A stretch of DNA of 64,000 nucleotides. It comes from Rhodanobacter thiooxydans. Lineage in GTDB: Bacteria > Pseudomonadota > Gammaproteobacteria > Xanthomonadales > Rhodanobacteraceae. Below the pieces are notes generated by a model. It worked only from the letters and a program-made list of their open reading frames with translations, was not told the origin of the DNA and ran no database searches. Location: contig NZ_CP088923.1 of NCBI RefSeq assembly GCF_021545845.1, positions 3,658,001 through 3,722,000 of the forward strand, read 5' to 3'. The position numbers and the translations under genes were made by a program. Below, piece by piece: positions 53,623-62,337 of this stretch (positions are counted from its first letter, which is position 1; every line of letters starts with the position of its first letter).

Positions 53623-55593
53623 TCAGCGCTTCTTCGAACCGCGGGCGTGCCCGTAGCCTTCCATCAGGTCGCCGGCAGCCTGGCGTGGTTTCAGGCCGTC
53701 GCGGAAACGCAGGTGGCGCGAGGACTCGCGCGCCTCGCGCAGGCGCCGCGCATGGGCAGCAAGGATGTCGCCGCGGGTGAGGATGCCCACCAGCCTGCGC
53801 GAGTCGTCCTTGCCCACCACGATCAGCCGCCCCACCTTCTCGGCCACCATGTGGTCGGCCGCCTCGCGCAGCGAGTGGTTCTCGTTGACCGCGATGGGCT
53901 CGCGCGTCACCAGCTCGCCGAGGGTCTGGGTGTAGTGCCACTGCGGATCGAGCAGGGTGCGCCTGGTCAGCACGCCGTACACCCGGCCGCTCTCGTCCAC
54001 TACCGGGAAACCCTGGTGGCGCGTCTCCGGCGCGCCGTCGTTGAGCCAGGGGCGCACCTCGGCCAGAGTCTGGCTGGTCCTGAGCGTCACCACCTCGCGT
54101 GAACACACGTCGCCCACCGCCACCTGTTCGAGGTAATCCGCCGCGTACTCGGAGGGCACGCGCACGCCGCGGCGGGCGATTTTCTCGGTCATGATGGTGT
54201 TGCGCATGATCAGCGCGGAGATCAGGTAGGCCGCAGTGCAGCCGCCCAGCAGCGGCAGCAGGCAGGCCGGCTGGTGCGTGGTCTCGAAGGCAAACACCAC
54301 CGCCGTCAGCAGCGCGCGCGAGGAGCCGGCGAAGATGGCCGCCATGCCCACCAGCGCTGCGATACGTGGGTCGATGGCCAAAGCCGGCAGGACATGATCC
54401 AGGCCGATGCCGATCACCGCCCCCAGCGAACCGCCGATCATGAACAACGGCGCTAGCGTGCCGCCGGACGTGCCGCTGCCCAGCGCGATCACCCAGGAGA
54501 TGAACTTCAGCGCGCCGAAGCTGAGCAGCATGGCAAGGCCGAAGTGGCCCTGCACCAGCGCGTCGATGTTGTCGTAGCCCACGCCCAGGGTGCGCGGCTC
54601 GATCCAGCCGACCACGCCAGCCACGAGCGCGCCCAGCGCCGGCCACCACATCCAGTGGATCGGCAGCTTCTCGAACAGGTCCTCGACGCCGTACACCGCC
54701 TTGGTCACCCACACCGAGGCATAGCCAACCAGGCCGCCGATCAGGACGAAGCCGATCAGCGCCCAGCCGCCCGGCTGCGGCACCACGGGCATGGGGAATA
54801 CCGGCTCCGCGCCGTAGGTCGCGTAACGCACGCCGACCGCAGTCACCGCCGCCAGCGCCACCGGGATCAGCGAACGCGGGCGCAGTTCGAACAGCAGCAG
54901 TTCCACTGCCAGCACCAGCGAGGCCACCGGCGCACCGAACACCGCCGCCATGCCGGCCGCCGCGCCGGCGGCCAGCAGCACCTTGCGCTCGTTCGCGGTG
55001 ACCCGCAGCAGCTGCCCGATCAACGAACCCATCGCGCCGCCGGTGGAGATGATCGGACCCTCGGCGCCGAACGGACCGCCGGTGCCGATGGCGAAGGCCG
55101 AGGACAGCGGCTTCAGCCAGGTGATCCGCGCCGGGATGTTCGACTCGTTGGTGAGGATCTGCTCCATCGCCTCGGGAATGCCGTGGCCCTGGATCGCGCG
55201 CGAGCCCCAGCGCGCCATGATGCCCGCCAGCAGACCGCCAATGACCGGAACCAGGATGACCCAGGCGCCCAGCTGGTTGCCCGCCGGCGACAGTACGAAC
55301 GAGCCGCCGCGCGCATGCGGGCCGATCACGTCCGACACCCGGCCGTAGAAGCACAGGTCGGTGATCAGGTTGATGGTGAGCATCAGCAACTGCGCGATAT
55401 ACGCCGCCAGCACGCCCAGGATCACCGCCAGCACGCTGATCAGCAGGATGCGGCGGGTGACCAGGGTTGATTTGCGCGGCATCCGCGCCGCGTCCAGCGA
55501 AAGGCCGAGGGCCGGGGCAATCGGCAGCGCATCGGTGCTGCCTACCGTGCGCACGTCGGTGTGCGCCACGGGGGTGTCGGTGGCTCGCGTCAT
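53623..55593 (-). CDS. CLC chloride channel/antiporter with CBS domains
   Basis: A 656-aa membrane protein with about 12 helices (about residues 50-460) and a C-terminal pair of CBS domains (VAVGDVCSREVVTLRTSQTLAEV and LGELVTREPIAVNENHSLREAADHM). CLC signature loops: GHGIPEAM, GGPFGAEGPIIS (gating Glu kept), GSGTSGGTLAPLFMIGG. Start ATG 55593 (MTRATDTPV); the frame upstream is non-coding. CBS pairs commonly bind nucleotides and may gate transport. Convergent with rpiA, 43 bp apart. Antiporter or channel cannot be decided by eye. Confidence 0.9.
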   Translation of the reverse strand: MTRATDTPVAHTDVRTVGSTDALPIAPALGLSLDAARMPRKSTLVTRRILLISVLAVILGVLAAYIAQLLMLTINLITDLCFYGRVSDVIGPHARGGSFVLSPAGNQLGAWVILVPVIGGLLAGIMARWGSRAIQGHGIPEAMEQILTNESNIPARITWLKPLSSAFAIGTGGPFGAEGPIISTGGAMGSLIGQLLRVTANERKVLLAAGAAAGMAAVFGAPVASLVLAVELLLFELRPRSLIPVALAAVTAVGVRYATYGAEPVFPMPVVPQPGGWALIGFVLIGGLVGYASVWVTKAVYGVEDLFEKLPIHWMWWPALGALVAGVVGWIEPRTLGVGYDNIDALVQGHFGLAMLLSFGALKFISWVIALGSGTSGGTLAPLFMIGGSLGAVIGIGLDHVLPALAIDPRIAALVGMAAIFAGSSRALLTAVVFAFETTHQPACLLPLLGGCTAAYLISALIMRNTIMTEKIARRGVRVPSEYAADYLEQVAVGDVCSREVVTLRTSQTLAEVRPWLNDGAPETRHQGFPVVDESGRVYGVLTRRTLLDPQWHYTQTLGELVTREPIAVNENHSLREAADHMVAEKVGRLIVVGKDDSRRLVGILTRGDILAAHARRLREARESSRHLRFRDGLKPRQAAGDLMEGYGHARGSKKR

Positions 55594-55723
55594 GGGGTGA
55601 CCATGGAGGAAATTGGAAATTTTACGCTGCCGCGATGCGTAACCGAAGAGGCGGGACGCCAGAATGGCGGCGAAATTTCCTGCGGATTCATGCGGTTCGC
55701 CGCACCCGGGTCGCCACAACGAA

Positions 55724-55747
55724 GAAGCCCGCCAAGAGGCGGGCTTC
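55724..55747 (-). terminator. Terminator after tRNA-Gln
   Basis: GAAGCCCGCC, loop AAGA, GGCGGGCTTC; on the minus strand followed by TTCGTT. It would end the rplM-rpsI-tRNA transcript. The remaining 55594-55723 shows only a weak GGAAATTT/AAATTTCC pair. Confidence 0.7.
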
Positions 55748-55790
55748 CGATTCGGCGCCATGCATGCTGGCGCGTGATGGCATCTGGATT

Positions 55791-55865
55791 TGGCAGCCCC
55801 GGATGGATTCGAACCACCGAATGCCTGAGTCAGAGTCAGGTGCCTTACCGCTTGGCGACGGGGCT
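55791..55865 (-). tRNA. tRNA-Gln (anticodon CUG)
   Basis: A 75-nt cloverleaf ending in encoded CCA. Acceptor AGCCCCG pairs with CGGGGCT; D-loop has AAGCGGTAAGGC; anticodon stem CCTGA/TCAGG with loop CTCTGAC gives anticodon CTG (reads CAG); T-arm has GGTTCGAATCC. It lies 12 bp downstream of rpsI on the same strand and may be cotranscribed. Confidence 0.95.
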
Positions 55866-55877
55866 ATGGAACTTGGC

Positions 55878-56270
55878 TTAGCGCTTCGAGAACTGCGTGG
55901 CGCGACGTGCCTTGTGCAGACCGACCTTCTTGCGCTCGACCTCGCGGGCGTCGCGGGTCACGAAGCCGGCCTTGCGCAGCGGCGACTTCAGGCTTTCGTC
56001 GTATTCGATCAGCGCACGGGCGATGCCCAGACGGATCGCGCCGGCCTGGCCGGTGATGCCGCCGCCGGCAACCGTCACCTTGATGTCGAACTTGTCGGTG
56101 TTCTGGGTCAGCTCGAGCGGCTGGCGCACGATCATGCGCGAGGTCTCGCGGCCGAAGAACTGTTCGAGCGACTTGCCGTTGACTTCGATTGCGCCCTTGC
56201 CCTTGCGCAGGAACACGCGGGCGGCGGAGGTCTTGCGGCGGCCGGTGCCGTAATTCTGCTGGGTTGCCAT
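55878..56270 (-). CDS. rpsI: Ribosomal protein S9
   Basis: A 130-aa small-subunit protein. Motifs: [48 protein letters not shown], and the C-terminal [17 protein letters not shown] that reaches the P site. ATG 56270 is chosen over 56276 because AAGGA lies at better spacing. Second gene of rplM-rpsI. Confidence 0.97.
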   Translation of the reverse strand: MATQQNYGTGRRKTSAARVFLRKGKGAIEVNGKSLEQFFGRETSRMIVRQPLELTQNTDKFDIKVTVAGGGITGQAGAIRLGIARALIEYDESLKSPLRKAGFVTRDAREVERKKVGLHKARRATQFSKR

Positions 56271-56280
56271 GCTCATTTCC

Positions 56281-56709
56281 TTAAATCTCCAGCGCCTGCG
56301 GCTGCTGTGCGGTATGCGGGTGCTCGGCACCGCCGTAGACCTTGAGCTTGCGGTACATCTCGCGGCCCAGCGGGTTCTTCGGCAGCATGCCCTTGACGGC
56401 GATCTCGATCACGCGCTCCGGGTAGGTGGCCAGCAGGTCCTTCAGGCTGGTGGTCTTCAGGTTGCCGACGTAGCCGGTGAAGCGGTGGTACATCTTGTCG
56501 TCCAGCTTGGCGCCGGTGACCGCCACCTTCTGCGCGTTGATCACCACGATATAATCGCCGGTGTCGCAGTGCGGGGTGTATTCCGGCTTGTGCTTGCCGC
56601 GCAGACGACGGGCAATTTCGGTCGATAGGCGACCGAGCGTCTTGTCCGTGGCATCGACCACGAACCAGTCGCGCTTGACGTTGTCGGCATTGGCGCTAAA
56701 CGTTTTCAT
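56281..56709 (-). CDS. rplM: Ribosomal protein L13
   Basis: A 142-aa large-subunit protein: [82 protein letters not shown]. Start ATG 56709 (MKTFSANAD). In E. coli L13 represses its own mRNA through a leader; the 250-bp gap to coq7 contains a GCATG...CATGC-type pairing near 56743-56763 that could serve this purpose, but this was not folded. Confidence 0.97.
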   Translation of the reverse strand: MKTFSANADNVKRDWFVVDATDKTLGRLSTEIARRLRGKHKPEYTPHCDTGDYIVVINAQKVAVTGAKLDDKMYHRFTGYVGNLKTTSLKDLLATYPERVIEIAVKGMLPKNPLGREMYRKLKVYGGAEHPHTAQQPQALEI

Positions 56710-56960
56710 TTCAGAATACCTGTCTGCCGCCGTGAGGCGGTACGCATGATTCAGGAAGCATGCTTCGGTGGAACAAAGGCGCGAGATGATAGCGGAGCCG
56801 TCATCCACGGCGCAAGCCCACCGGCCGGCGAGCTGTGAGCTGGCAATGATAGCATGACCACCGGACCGCTTGAAAAGCCCCCACCATGCGGGCCACCTGC
56901 CGCAGACGGTGGCGGCGAGGCATCCACCGGCCTCGGGTCCGAACCACTGCTGGAAATCCT

Positions 56961-57602
56961 ATGGACATACGCACGCTGAGCCACCTCGACCGCCTGCTTG
57001 CCGGCTGCGAACGCGCGCTGGAAGCGATCGCCGGCACGCCCGCGGCGCACCGCCGCTCGCCCGCCACCGGCCTCGCCGAGGCCGCGCTCGACGATGCCGA
57101 GCGCCGACACGCCGCCGGCCTGATGCGCGTCAACCATACCGGCGAGGTCTGCGCGCAGGCGCTGTACCTCGGCCAGGCTGCGCTGGCGCGCAACGCCGAC
57201 AACCGCCAGCACCTGCTGCATGCCGCCGTCGAGGAAACCGACCACCTGGCCTGGTGTGCCGAGCGGCTCAAGCAACTGGACAGCCGCCCCAGCCTGCTCA
57301 ACCCGCTGTGGTACGCCGGCAGCTACGCGATCGGCGCCGCCGCCGCACTGGCCGGCGACCCGCTCAGCCTCGGCTTCGTAGTGGAAACCGAGCGCCAGGT
57401 GGAAGCCCACCTGGCCGAGCACCTGGAAAAGCTACCCGCGCAGGACCAGCGCTCGCGCGCGGTGTTGACCCAGATGCAGTCGGACGAGATCCGCCACGCG
57501 CAGGCCGCGCAGCAGCGAGGAGGCGTTGACCTGCCTGCCCCGCTGCCGACGTTGATGCGGTTCAGCTCGCTGGTGATGAAAGCGGTGGCCTACCGCGTAT
57601 AG
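56961..57602 (+). CDS. coq7: Ubiquinone biosynthesis hydroxylase Coq7
   Basis: A 213-aa diiron hydroxylase for the last ring hydroxylation of ubiquinone. Four-helix-bundle ligand motifs: MRVNHTGEVCAQALY (ExxH), EETDHLAWC (ExxH), VVETERQVEAHL and QMQSDEIRHAQAA (ExxH). The extended N-terminal region (HLDRLLAGCERALEAI) is typical of the bacterial form. It replaces the flavin-dependent UbiF used by E. coli. Divergent from rplM. Confidence 0.95.
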   Translation: MDIRTLSHLDRLLAGCERALEAIAGTPAAHRRSPATGLAEAALDDAERRHAAGLMRVNHTGEVCAQALYLGQAALARNADNRQHLLHAAVEETDHLAWCAERLKQLDSRPSLLNPLWYAGSYAIGAAAALAGDPLSLGFVVETERQVEAHLAEHLEKLPAQDQRSRAVLTQMQSDEIRHAQAAQQRGGVDLPAPLPTLMRFSSLVMKAVAYRV

Positions 57603-57636
57603 GTCCGGGTTCCCGCGGGGCACGAGCCAGCGCCAC

Positions 57637-57667
57637 AAAAAATGCGGCCCGGGGAGCCGGGCCGCAT
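57637..57667 (-). terminator. Terminator after the S8 protease
   Basis: ATGCGGCCCGG, 4-base loop, CCGGGCCGCAT followed on the minus strand by TTTTTTG. Placed 34 bp beyond the protease stop; also lies after coq7. Confidence 0.9.
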
Positions 57668-57700
57668 GGCAGATCCAAAACGCTTCGCGGACTCTCCGGC

Positions 57701-60199
57701 CTACTTGCCGCTTTGGTAAAGCGAGAGATAGCGACCGGCGGCGACGGCATAGGCCGCGCGGGTGACAGAAAGGCCCGGATCGAAATAGGCATGCAGGGTC
57801 GGCTGCAGGTCATACGGACCCTGGACCACCGCGAAGCGCGCATTGATGACGCCGCGATCCAGCGCCAGCTGCACGTAACCGCGCAGGTTGGCCGGAATCG
57901 AGGCCGCATCGTCGAGCGGGATGCGCCGTCCGTCGTAGAACGCGGTGAGGTCGCCAGTGAACGAACGCGCCTCGTTCTGCAACGCCAGGCTTTGCACCAG
58001 GGAATAGGCGAGACCGAGCCGACTGACACTGTCGTTCGGCCGGAACGTGGCGTTCGGCTGCAGCGTCATCACGCCGTCCTGCTTGTTGCTCAGATCGCGC
58101 AAGGCGCCCCCGCTGGCGACGGCCGACTCGGCAAACGGATACACGCTGTCGCTGGTACCGACATCGGTAAAGCTGCGCTGGCCGGAGAACGGCAGGTACT
58201 GGCGCACGCTGGTGCCCATCAGCAGGTATTGCGCCAGCTCGCCGCGCTTGAGGAACTGGTCGGGACGGAACTGCCCATTCGGGTAACCGTCGACGAGGCG
58301 GTTGGCCACGGCGAACTGGATCGCCGACTTGGCCGGATGGTTGGCGATGTCGCCGAGTCCGGTGTAACCGCCGCTGTTGAGGAAGCCGATCTCGCCGTTC
58401 ACCGTGCCGGGCGCCGCATAGCCGTTGGTGACCTTGGCCGGATCGAGGGCGACGCCGGAAACCGAACCGATGCCGCGCACGGTGACGCGCCACACGCCCG
58501 GCTTGGCCGGCGCGCCGGTGGTCACCGTGTCGCCGAGCACCGGCAGCGCGATCGACGAGCCGTAGCGCACGCCGTCCGGATCGATCAGCACCAGCGCGAG
58601 GGTGTTGGCGTCGATGGTGGCGCGCGCGCTCACCCAGGCCGTCTCCGGCCCGACCGTGAAGGACTGCTCGCCCACCGGCCCGATCGGCGCGAAGTTCACC
58701 GAGAACGGTACCGGCGGCGGCCCCGCGACCAGCACCTCGCTGCTGTTGAAGCTGTTCAGCGCGTTTACGGTCGCACCGAAGCCACCGCGCACGCCGGCGG
58801 CCTCGGCCACCGCGGTGTAGGCGTTGATGTGGCCGGCGCCCGCCTCCCACGGCAGCCGTCCGGTCATGTTGGTGGCGGTGCGCGTGACGATGTCGCGGAC
58901 ATTCGCCGGGGTCAGGTTCGGGTTGGCCTCGAGCATCAGCGCGACGATGCCCGCCACGTGCGGCGTGGCCATCGAGGTGCCGCTCATCACGGTGTAGAAC
59001 GGCAGTTCGGCCGGCGCAAGCGTCGCCGCGTCCTTTTCAGCCGCGAGTGCCGGCAGCGTGCCCGTGCTGTCGCGGGTGGAGACGATGTCCACGCCAGGCG
59101 CCACGATGGTCGGCTGGTTGATATAGGTCCACTGCACGCCGTCCGGCATCTTGAAGGTACCGGACTCGCCGCGCTTGCCGCGCGAGGAGAACCCGGTGAG
59201 CACGCCGTTCTTCTCGCCGGCGCCCACCGAGATCACCCATGGCGCCTGGGCGTAGGGATTGTGAGTGTCTTCGCCCGGGCCGTCGTTGCCTGCGGCGAAC
59301 ACGCTGACGATGCCGCGCTTGTAAAGTTCGTAGCTGGCGATGTTGACCGGATTCAGTGGATCAAACTTGCCCGAGCTGCCCCAGGAATTGCTGGTCACCC
59401 GGATCGGGTTGCGGAAGCTGAACTGGTTGGTCGCGGCGTAGTCGAGGCCACCGACCGCGTCGAGGATGAGCAGCACGGCGCCGGAGCCGTAGCCGACCAG
59501 GTCGGCCCCCGGCGCCACGCCGCGATACAGGCCGTTCGAGCGGGCGCCGGTGCCGCCGATGGTGCCGGCGCAATGGGTGCCATGGCCCGAGCCCCAGTCG
59601 GTGTTGGGCACGCCCTCGACATAGGTGATCGGCAGCATCGAATCGAACGAGGCGAGGTTGGTCACGCCCTGCGTGTTCTGCACCAGGTGCGGGCCGTACT
59701 GCAGGTCCATGTGGGTGCCGTCGACGCCGGAATCGTTGACGACCACGCTCACGCCCTTGCCGCTGAACGGGATCGCGCGGTGGTAGTCGGCCGGGTTCTC
59801 CACCGTGCGCGCGGCGCCGGAGATCTTGCGCGCCTCACTGTTGAGGTACTGCAGCGGGGCGTTGAAATAGATCGAAACCACGTCGCTGCGCGTGGCCAGC
59901 GCGCGGATCTCGCCAGGGGTGGCCAACGCGCCGGCGATCGGCAGCGTGCGCATGGTCACGCCCCTGTCGATGCCAAGCGCCTGGAGCGCGGCAACCTGCT
60001 CGGCGGTGACCGGGCCGGACTGCTGGTAACTGATGACGACCTGCAACTGGTCCGTGGGGGCGGCAACGCCCATCTTCGTCAGCAGCTGCGGATCAAGCTG
60101 GGCATCGGCCAGCGCAACGCCGCTGGCCAGCAGGCCTGCCGCCACGGCACAGAGGCGGAAGGTCCTGCGTTTGACGTTTGGAACAAACCTGGACGACAT
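57701..60199 (-). CDS. Secreted subtilisin-like protease with SLH domains
   Basis: An 832-aa extracellular serine protease. Signal peptide (1-32, ATG 60199), an inhibitor-type propeptide (QLQVVISYQQSGPVTAEQVAALQALG), then the S8 catalytic domain with D156 (VVVNDSGVDGTH), H206 (GSGHGTHCAG), oxyanion N305 and S409 (GTSMATPHVAG). A beta domain follows (about 500-625), then S-layer-homology repeats from about 635: AIQFAVANRLVDGYPNGQFRPDQFLKRGELAQYLL and LRGYVQLALDRGVINARF...YFDPGLSVTRAAYAVAAG. SLH repeats usually anchor proteins to the cell wall of Gram-positives, and are unusual here. It is divergent from an exported gene. Confidence 0.93.
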   Translation of the reverse strand: MSSRFVPNVKRRTFRLCAVAAGLLASGVALADAQLDPQLLTKMGVAAPTDQLQVVISYQQSGPVTAEQVAALQALGIDRGVTMRTLPIAGALATPGEIRALATRSDVVSIYFNAPLQYLNSEARKISGAARTVENPADYHRAIPFSGKGVSVVVNDSGVDGTHMDLQYGPHLVQNTQGVTNLASFDSMLPITYVEGVPNTDWGSGHGTHCAGTIGGTGARSNGLYRGVAPGADLVGYGSGAVLLILDAVGGLDYAATNQFSFRNPIRVTSNSWGSSGKFDPLNPVNIASYELYKRGIVSVFAAGNDGPGEDTHNPYAQAPWVISVGAGEKNGVLTGFSSRGKRGESGTFKMPDGVQWTYINQPTIVAPGVDIVSTRDSTGTLPALAAEKDAATLAPAELPFYTVMSGTSMATPHVAGIVALMLEANPNLTPANVRDIVTRTATNMTGRLPWEAGAGHINAYTAVAEAAGVRGGFGATVNALNSFNSSEVLVAGPPPVPFSVNFAPIGPVGEQSFTVGPETAWVSARATIDANTLALVLIDPDGVRYGSSIALPVLGDTVTTGAPAKPGVWRVTVRGIGSVSGVALDPAKVTNGYAAPGTVNGEIGFLNSGGYTGLGDIANHPAKSAIQFAVANRLVDGYPNGQFRPDQFLKRGELAQYLLMGTSVRQYLPFSGQRSFTDVGTSDSVYPFAESAVASGGALRDLSNKQDGVMTLQPNATFRPNDSVSRLGLAYSLVQSLALQNEARSFTGDLTAFYDGRRIPLDDAASIPANLRGYVQLALDRGVINARFAVVQGPYDLQPTLHAYFDPGLSVTRAAYAVAAGRYLSLYQSGK

Positions 60200-60223
60200 G
60201 GTGATGGCTCCGGAAATTCGCCC

Positions 60224-60256
60224 GCCGGGATGGGGCGCTTTTTGGAGTATCCCGGC
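60224..60256. promoter_or_regulatory. Inverted repeat in the protease leader region
   Basis: GCCGGGAT (60224-60231) and ATCCCGGC (60249-60256) lie 25-57 bp upstream of the protease start, in a 283-bp intergenic region otherwise without features. Possible operator or leader hairpin. Confidence 0.35.
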
Positions 60257-60482
60257 CGGCATGGCGGCTTCTCCATCCGGGATTGCACCCATCCGCCACA
60301 GGGGAAATCACTCACGCCGCCCTGTCATTGGCATCCCCGCAGCCATGCACTCGGAGCGCCAGACGCGCGCGTACTGAGTGAACTCCCCTATTGGCGCCAG
60401 CGGACCGGATCGGCTAGGTTCAGGCGTCCGCACGATTTTTCGAGCGCCTGCCGTCACCGGCGCCGCATTCAGGAGGCCCGCC

Positions 60483-61325
60483 ATGCCGAAATCCGCCCTT
60501 GCAGCCAAGCTGGTGTTTGGCTTGGCCCTTTGCCTGTGCGCCCCGCTGGCCTTGGTGCAGAACCTGCCGGTCACCGTCGCGGTCGCCGGCAACGTAGCGA
60601 CGGCGCGGGTCGACCTGCCGACCCAGCAGACGCTGGCCGAAGTGATCCTGACTTTCGACGACAGCCTGGGCTTGAGTCCCGACAGTCTCGGCGTGAGTGC
60701 GCAACTGGTGGACCTGTCCAGTCCGGCGCTGCTGGCGCGGCTGCCCAATGCGGGCCTGAACCGGCTCGATCCCTCGTTTCCGCTGATGGTCACGATCGAG
60801 CCGCCGGCACTGGGTGGGCTCAGCTTTCAGCGCACCGTGCGCGTCGAGGTGCATACCCATGCGCTCACCTACGCGGCCGGAAGCCAGCTGCGCCTGTTCA
60901 AGGCACCGCTGAACGGAAGTTTCCGCGACATCACCGATGAGATTGCGCCCGGCAGCGTGCGCGCACGCGGCACCACCGGAGGTTTCTCGCAGTTCCTGGT
61001 GCTGACCGATGCTCGCCCCAGCAGCGAGGTGGTGGCCGACAAGTTCGACCGGCTGCAGTCGCTGATCGCGGCGCTGCCGCTGTCCGAACGCGGACCGCTG
61101 CAGATGAGCGCGGACGCGGCGCAGAGCGCCGTCAACCAGGGGCAGTTCGGCGACGCCCTGAACTCGCTCGATCAGCTGCGCGCACGCGTGGCGAGCCGGG
61201 CCGGCACGGCGATTCCCTCGCAATGGCGGGCCACCCGGGATACCGACAACCAGGCCGGCGAACTGCTGGCCGCCACCTCCACGCTGGCCTTCAGTATCGG
61301 CTACCAGCGCGATTTCGGTCGCTGA
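60483..61325 (+). CDS. Exported protein of unknown function
   Basis: A 280-aa protein with a signal peptide (MPKSALAAKLVFGLALCLCAPLALVQ) and no family I can name. A beta-rich first half (VTVAVAGNVATARVDLPTQQTLAEVILTFDDSLGL, FPLMVTIEPPALGGLSFQRTVRVEVHTHAL) gives way to a helical C-terminal region (VADKFDRLQSLIAALPLSER, NQGQFGDALNSLDQLRARVASRAG). AGGAGG lies seven bases before the ATG at 60483. It is divergent from the SLH protease and followed 100 bp later by the FHA-GAF gene; shared envelope role is only a guess. Confidence 0.72.
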   Translation: MPKSALAAKLVFGLALCLCAPLALVQNLPVTVAVAGNVATARVDLPTQQTLAEVILTFDDSLGLSPDSLGVSAQLVDLSSPALLARLPNAGLNRLDPSFPLMVTIEPPALGGLSFQRTVRVEVHTHALTYAAGSQLRLFKAPLNGSFRDITDEIAPGSVRARGTTGGFSQFLVLTDARPSSEVVADKFDRLQSLIAALPLSERGPLQMSADAAQSAVNQGQFGDALNSLDQLRARVASRAGTAIPSQWRATRDTDNQAGELLAATSTLAFSIGYQRDFGR

Positions 61326-61413
61326 AGGGTTCGCCAGCGCGAACGTGGGTCTGGACGGCGCATGGGCTTCGCCGGGCCTTGTGCGGTCGCCTGTGCACGC
61401 GAATGCCGTGCGC

Positions 61414-61426
61414 TAATATCGCCGCA
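61414..61426 (+). promoter_or_regulatory. Possible leaderless-transcript promoter for the FHA-GAF gene
   Basis: TAATAT (61414-61419) ends 6 bp before the ATG at 61426, placing the start site at the initiation codon. No Shine-Dalgarno sequence precedes the ATG. The -35 is not clear. Confidence 0.4.
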
Positions 61427-62337
61427 TGCAGGCACGGCTGACCGCATTCGTCCCAGATCACGCCGCCCTCACCCGCCCCCTCGGCCCGGGTGACCGGTTG
61501 CGGATCGGTCGTGCCGACGACAGCGGTCTGCGGCTGGAACACCCATCGATATCGCGCATGCACGCCGAACTTTTCGCCAGCGACGGACGCTGGCAGCTGG
61601 CCGACCTGCACAGCAAGAACGGCAGCTTCGTCGAAGGCGCCCGGATCGACTCCGCGGTGATCGACACGTCCTGCTGGCTGCGCTTCGGCGACGTCCACTG
61701 CGAGTTCGCGCTGCTCGACGGCGCCGCGGCGGAAGCGGACGCCAAACGTCGCAGCGAACGCCGCCTCACGGCTACCGCATGCACCGCCCACCTGGACGCG
61801 ATCGCCCGCAACGACAGCACCGATGATGCCGCCTCCGGCCAGTCGCTGCCCGACGCCAGCCTGCGTGCGGTGGCCGAACTCGCCGGCTGCAGCCGGGGCT
61901 TCCTGCTGGTCGACACGCACGGCCGCCACCGCGTCCTCGCCGCGCTCGCGCTGGAACCGTCGCAGATGATCGGTCGCGAATTCGCCGGCAGCCTCAGCGC
62001 AGTCACCCGTGCCATCGAGCAACGCCGCGCGGTCGTCTTCAACGACATCGGCGGCGATGCGTGGCCCGGCGCCTGCGCTTCGGTCGTGCAGGGCGGCTTG
62101 CGTACGCTGGTCTGCCTGCCGCTGCTGGACGGCGACCGGGTGCTGGGCGCGATCTACGCCGACCGCCGCGAAGCAGGGCCACCGCTGACCACGCTCGACC
62201 TGGAACTGCTGGAGGCATTTGCCGAGCGCACCGCGCTGTGGCTCATCGCGCATCGCGCGCGCGAGGACCTGGCCATGGTCCCGCCCACGCCGCTCGACTG
62301 GAACAGCATCCTCGGCGAGAGAATGCTGGAGACATGA
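61426..62337 (+). CDS. FHA-GAF sensor/adaptor protein
   Basis: A 303-aa cytoplasmic protein. An N-terminal forkhead-associated domain (about 5-95) has G28-R29, S43-R44-M-H46 and K-N65-G66, the phosphothreonine-binding residues. A GAF domain follows (about 145-285: LRAVAELAGCSRGFLLVDTHGRHRV, LVCLPLLDGDRVLGAIYADRR). The stop overlaps the start of the downstream kinase (ATGA), so the two are co-translated. The FHA domain probably binds the autophosphorylated kinase; the GAF ligand is unknown. Confidence 0.9.
   Translation: MQARLTAFVPDHAALTRPLGPGDRLRIGRADDSGLRLEHPSISRMHAELFASDGRWQLADLHSKNGSFVEGARIDSAVIDTSCWLRFGDVHCEFALLDGAAAEADAKRRSERRLTATACTAHLDAIARNDSTDDAASGQSLPDASLRAVAELAGCSRGFLLVDTHGRHRVLAALALEPSQMIGREFAGSLSAVTRAIEQRRAVVFNDIGGDAWPGACASVVQGGLRTLVCLPLLDGDRVLGAIYADRREAGPPLTTLDLELLEAFAERTALWLIAHRAREDLAMVPPTPLDWNSILGERMLET

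Noticed and set aside
55791-55865. tRNA-Gln as attachment site of an integrated element
   Set aside because: No integrase or duplicated tRNA 3' end nearby; flanking genes are housekeeping.
57713-60940. Plus-strand open frame of 1,075 codons
   Set aside because: It is antisense to the S8 protease, whose catalytic triad and signal peptide are unmistakable; the long frame is a by-product of high GC and codon bias.
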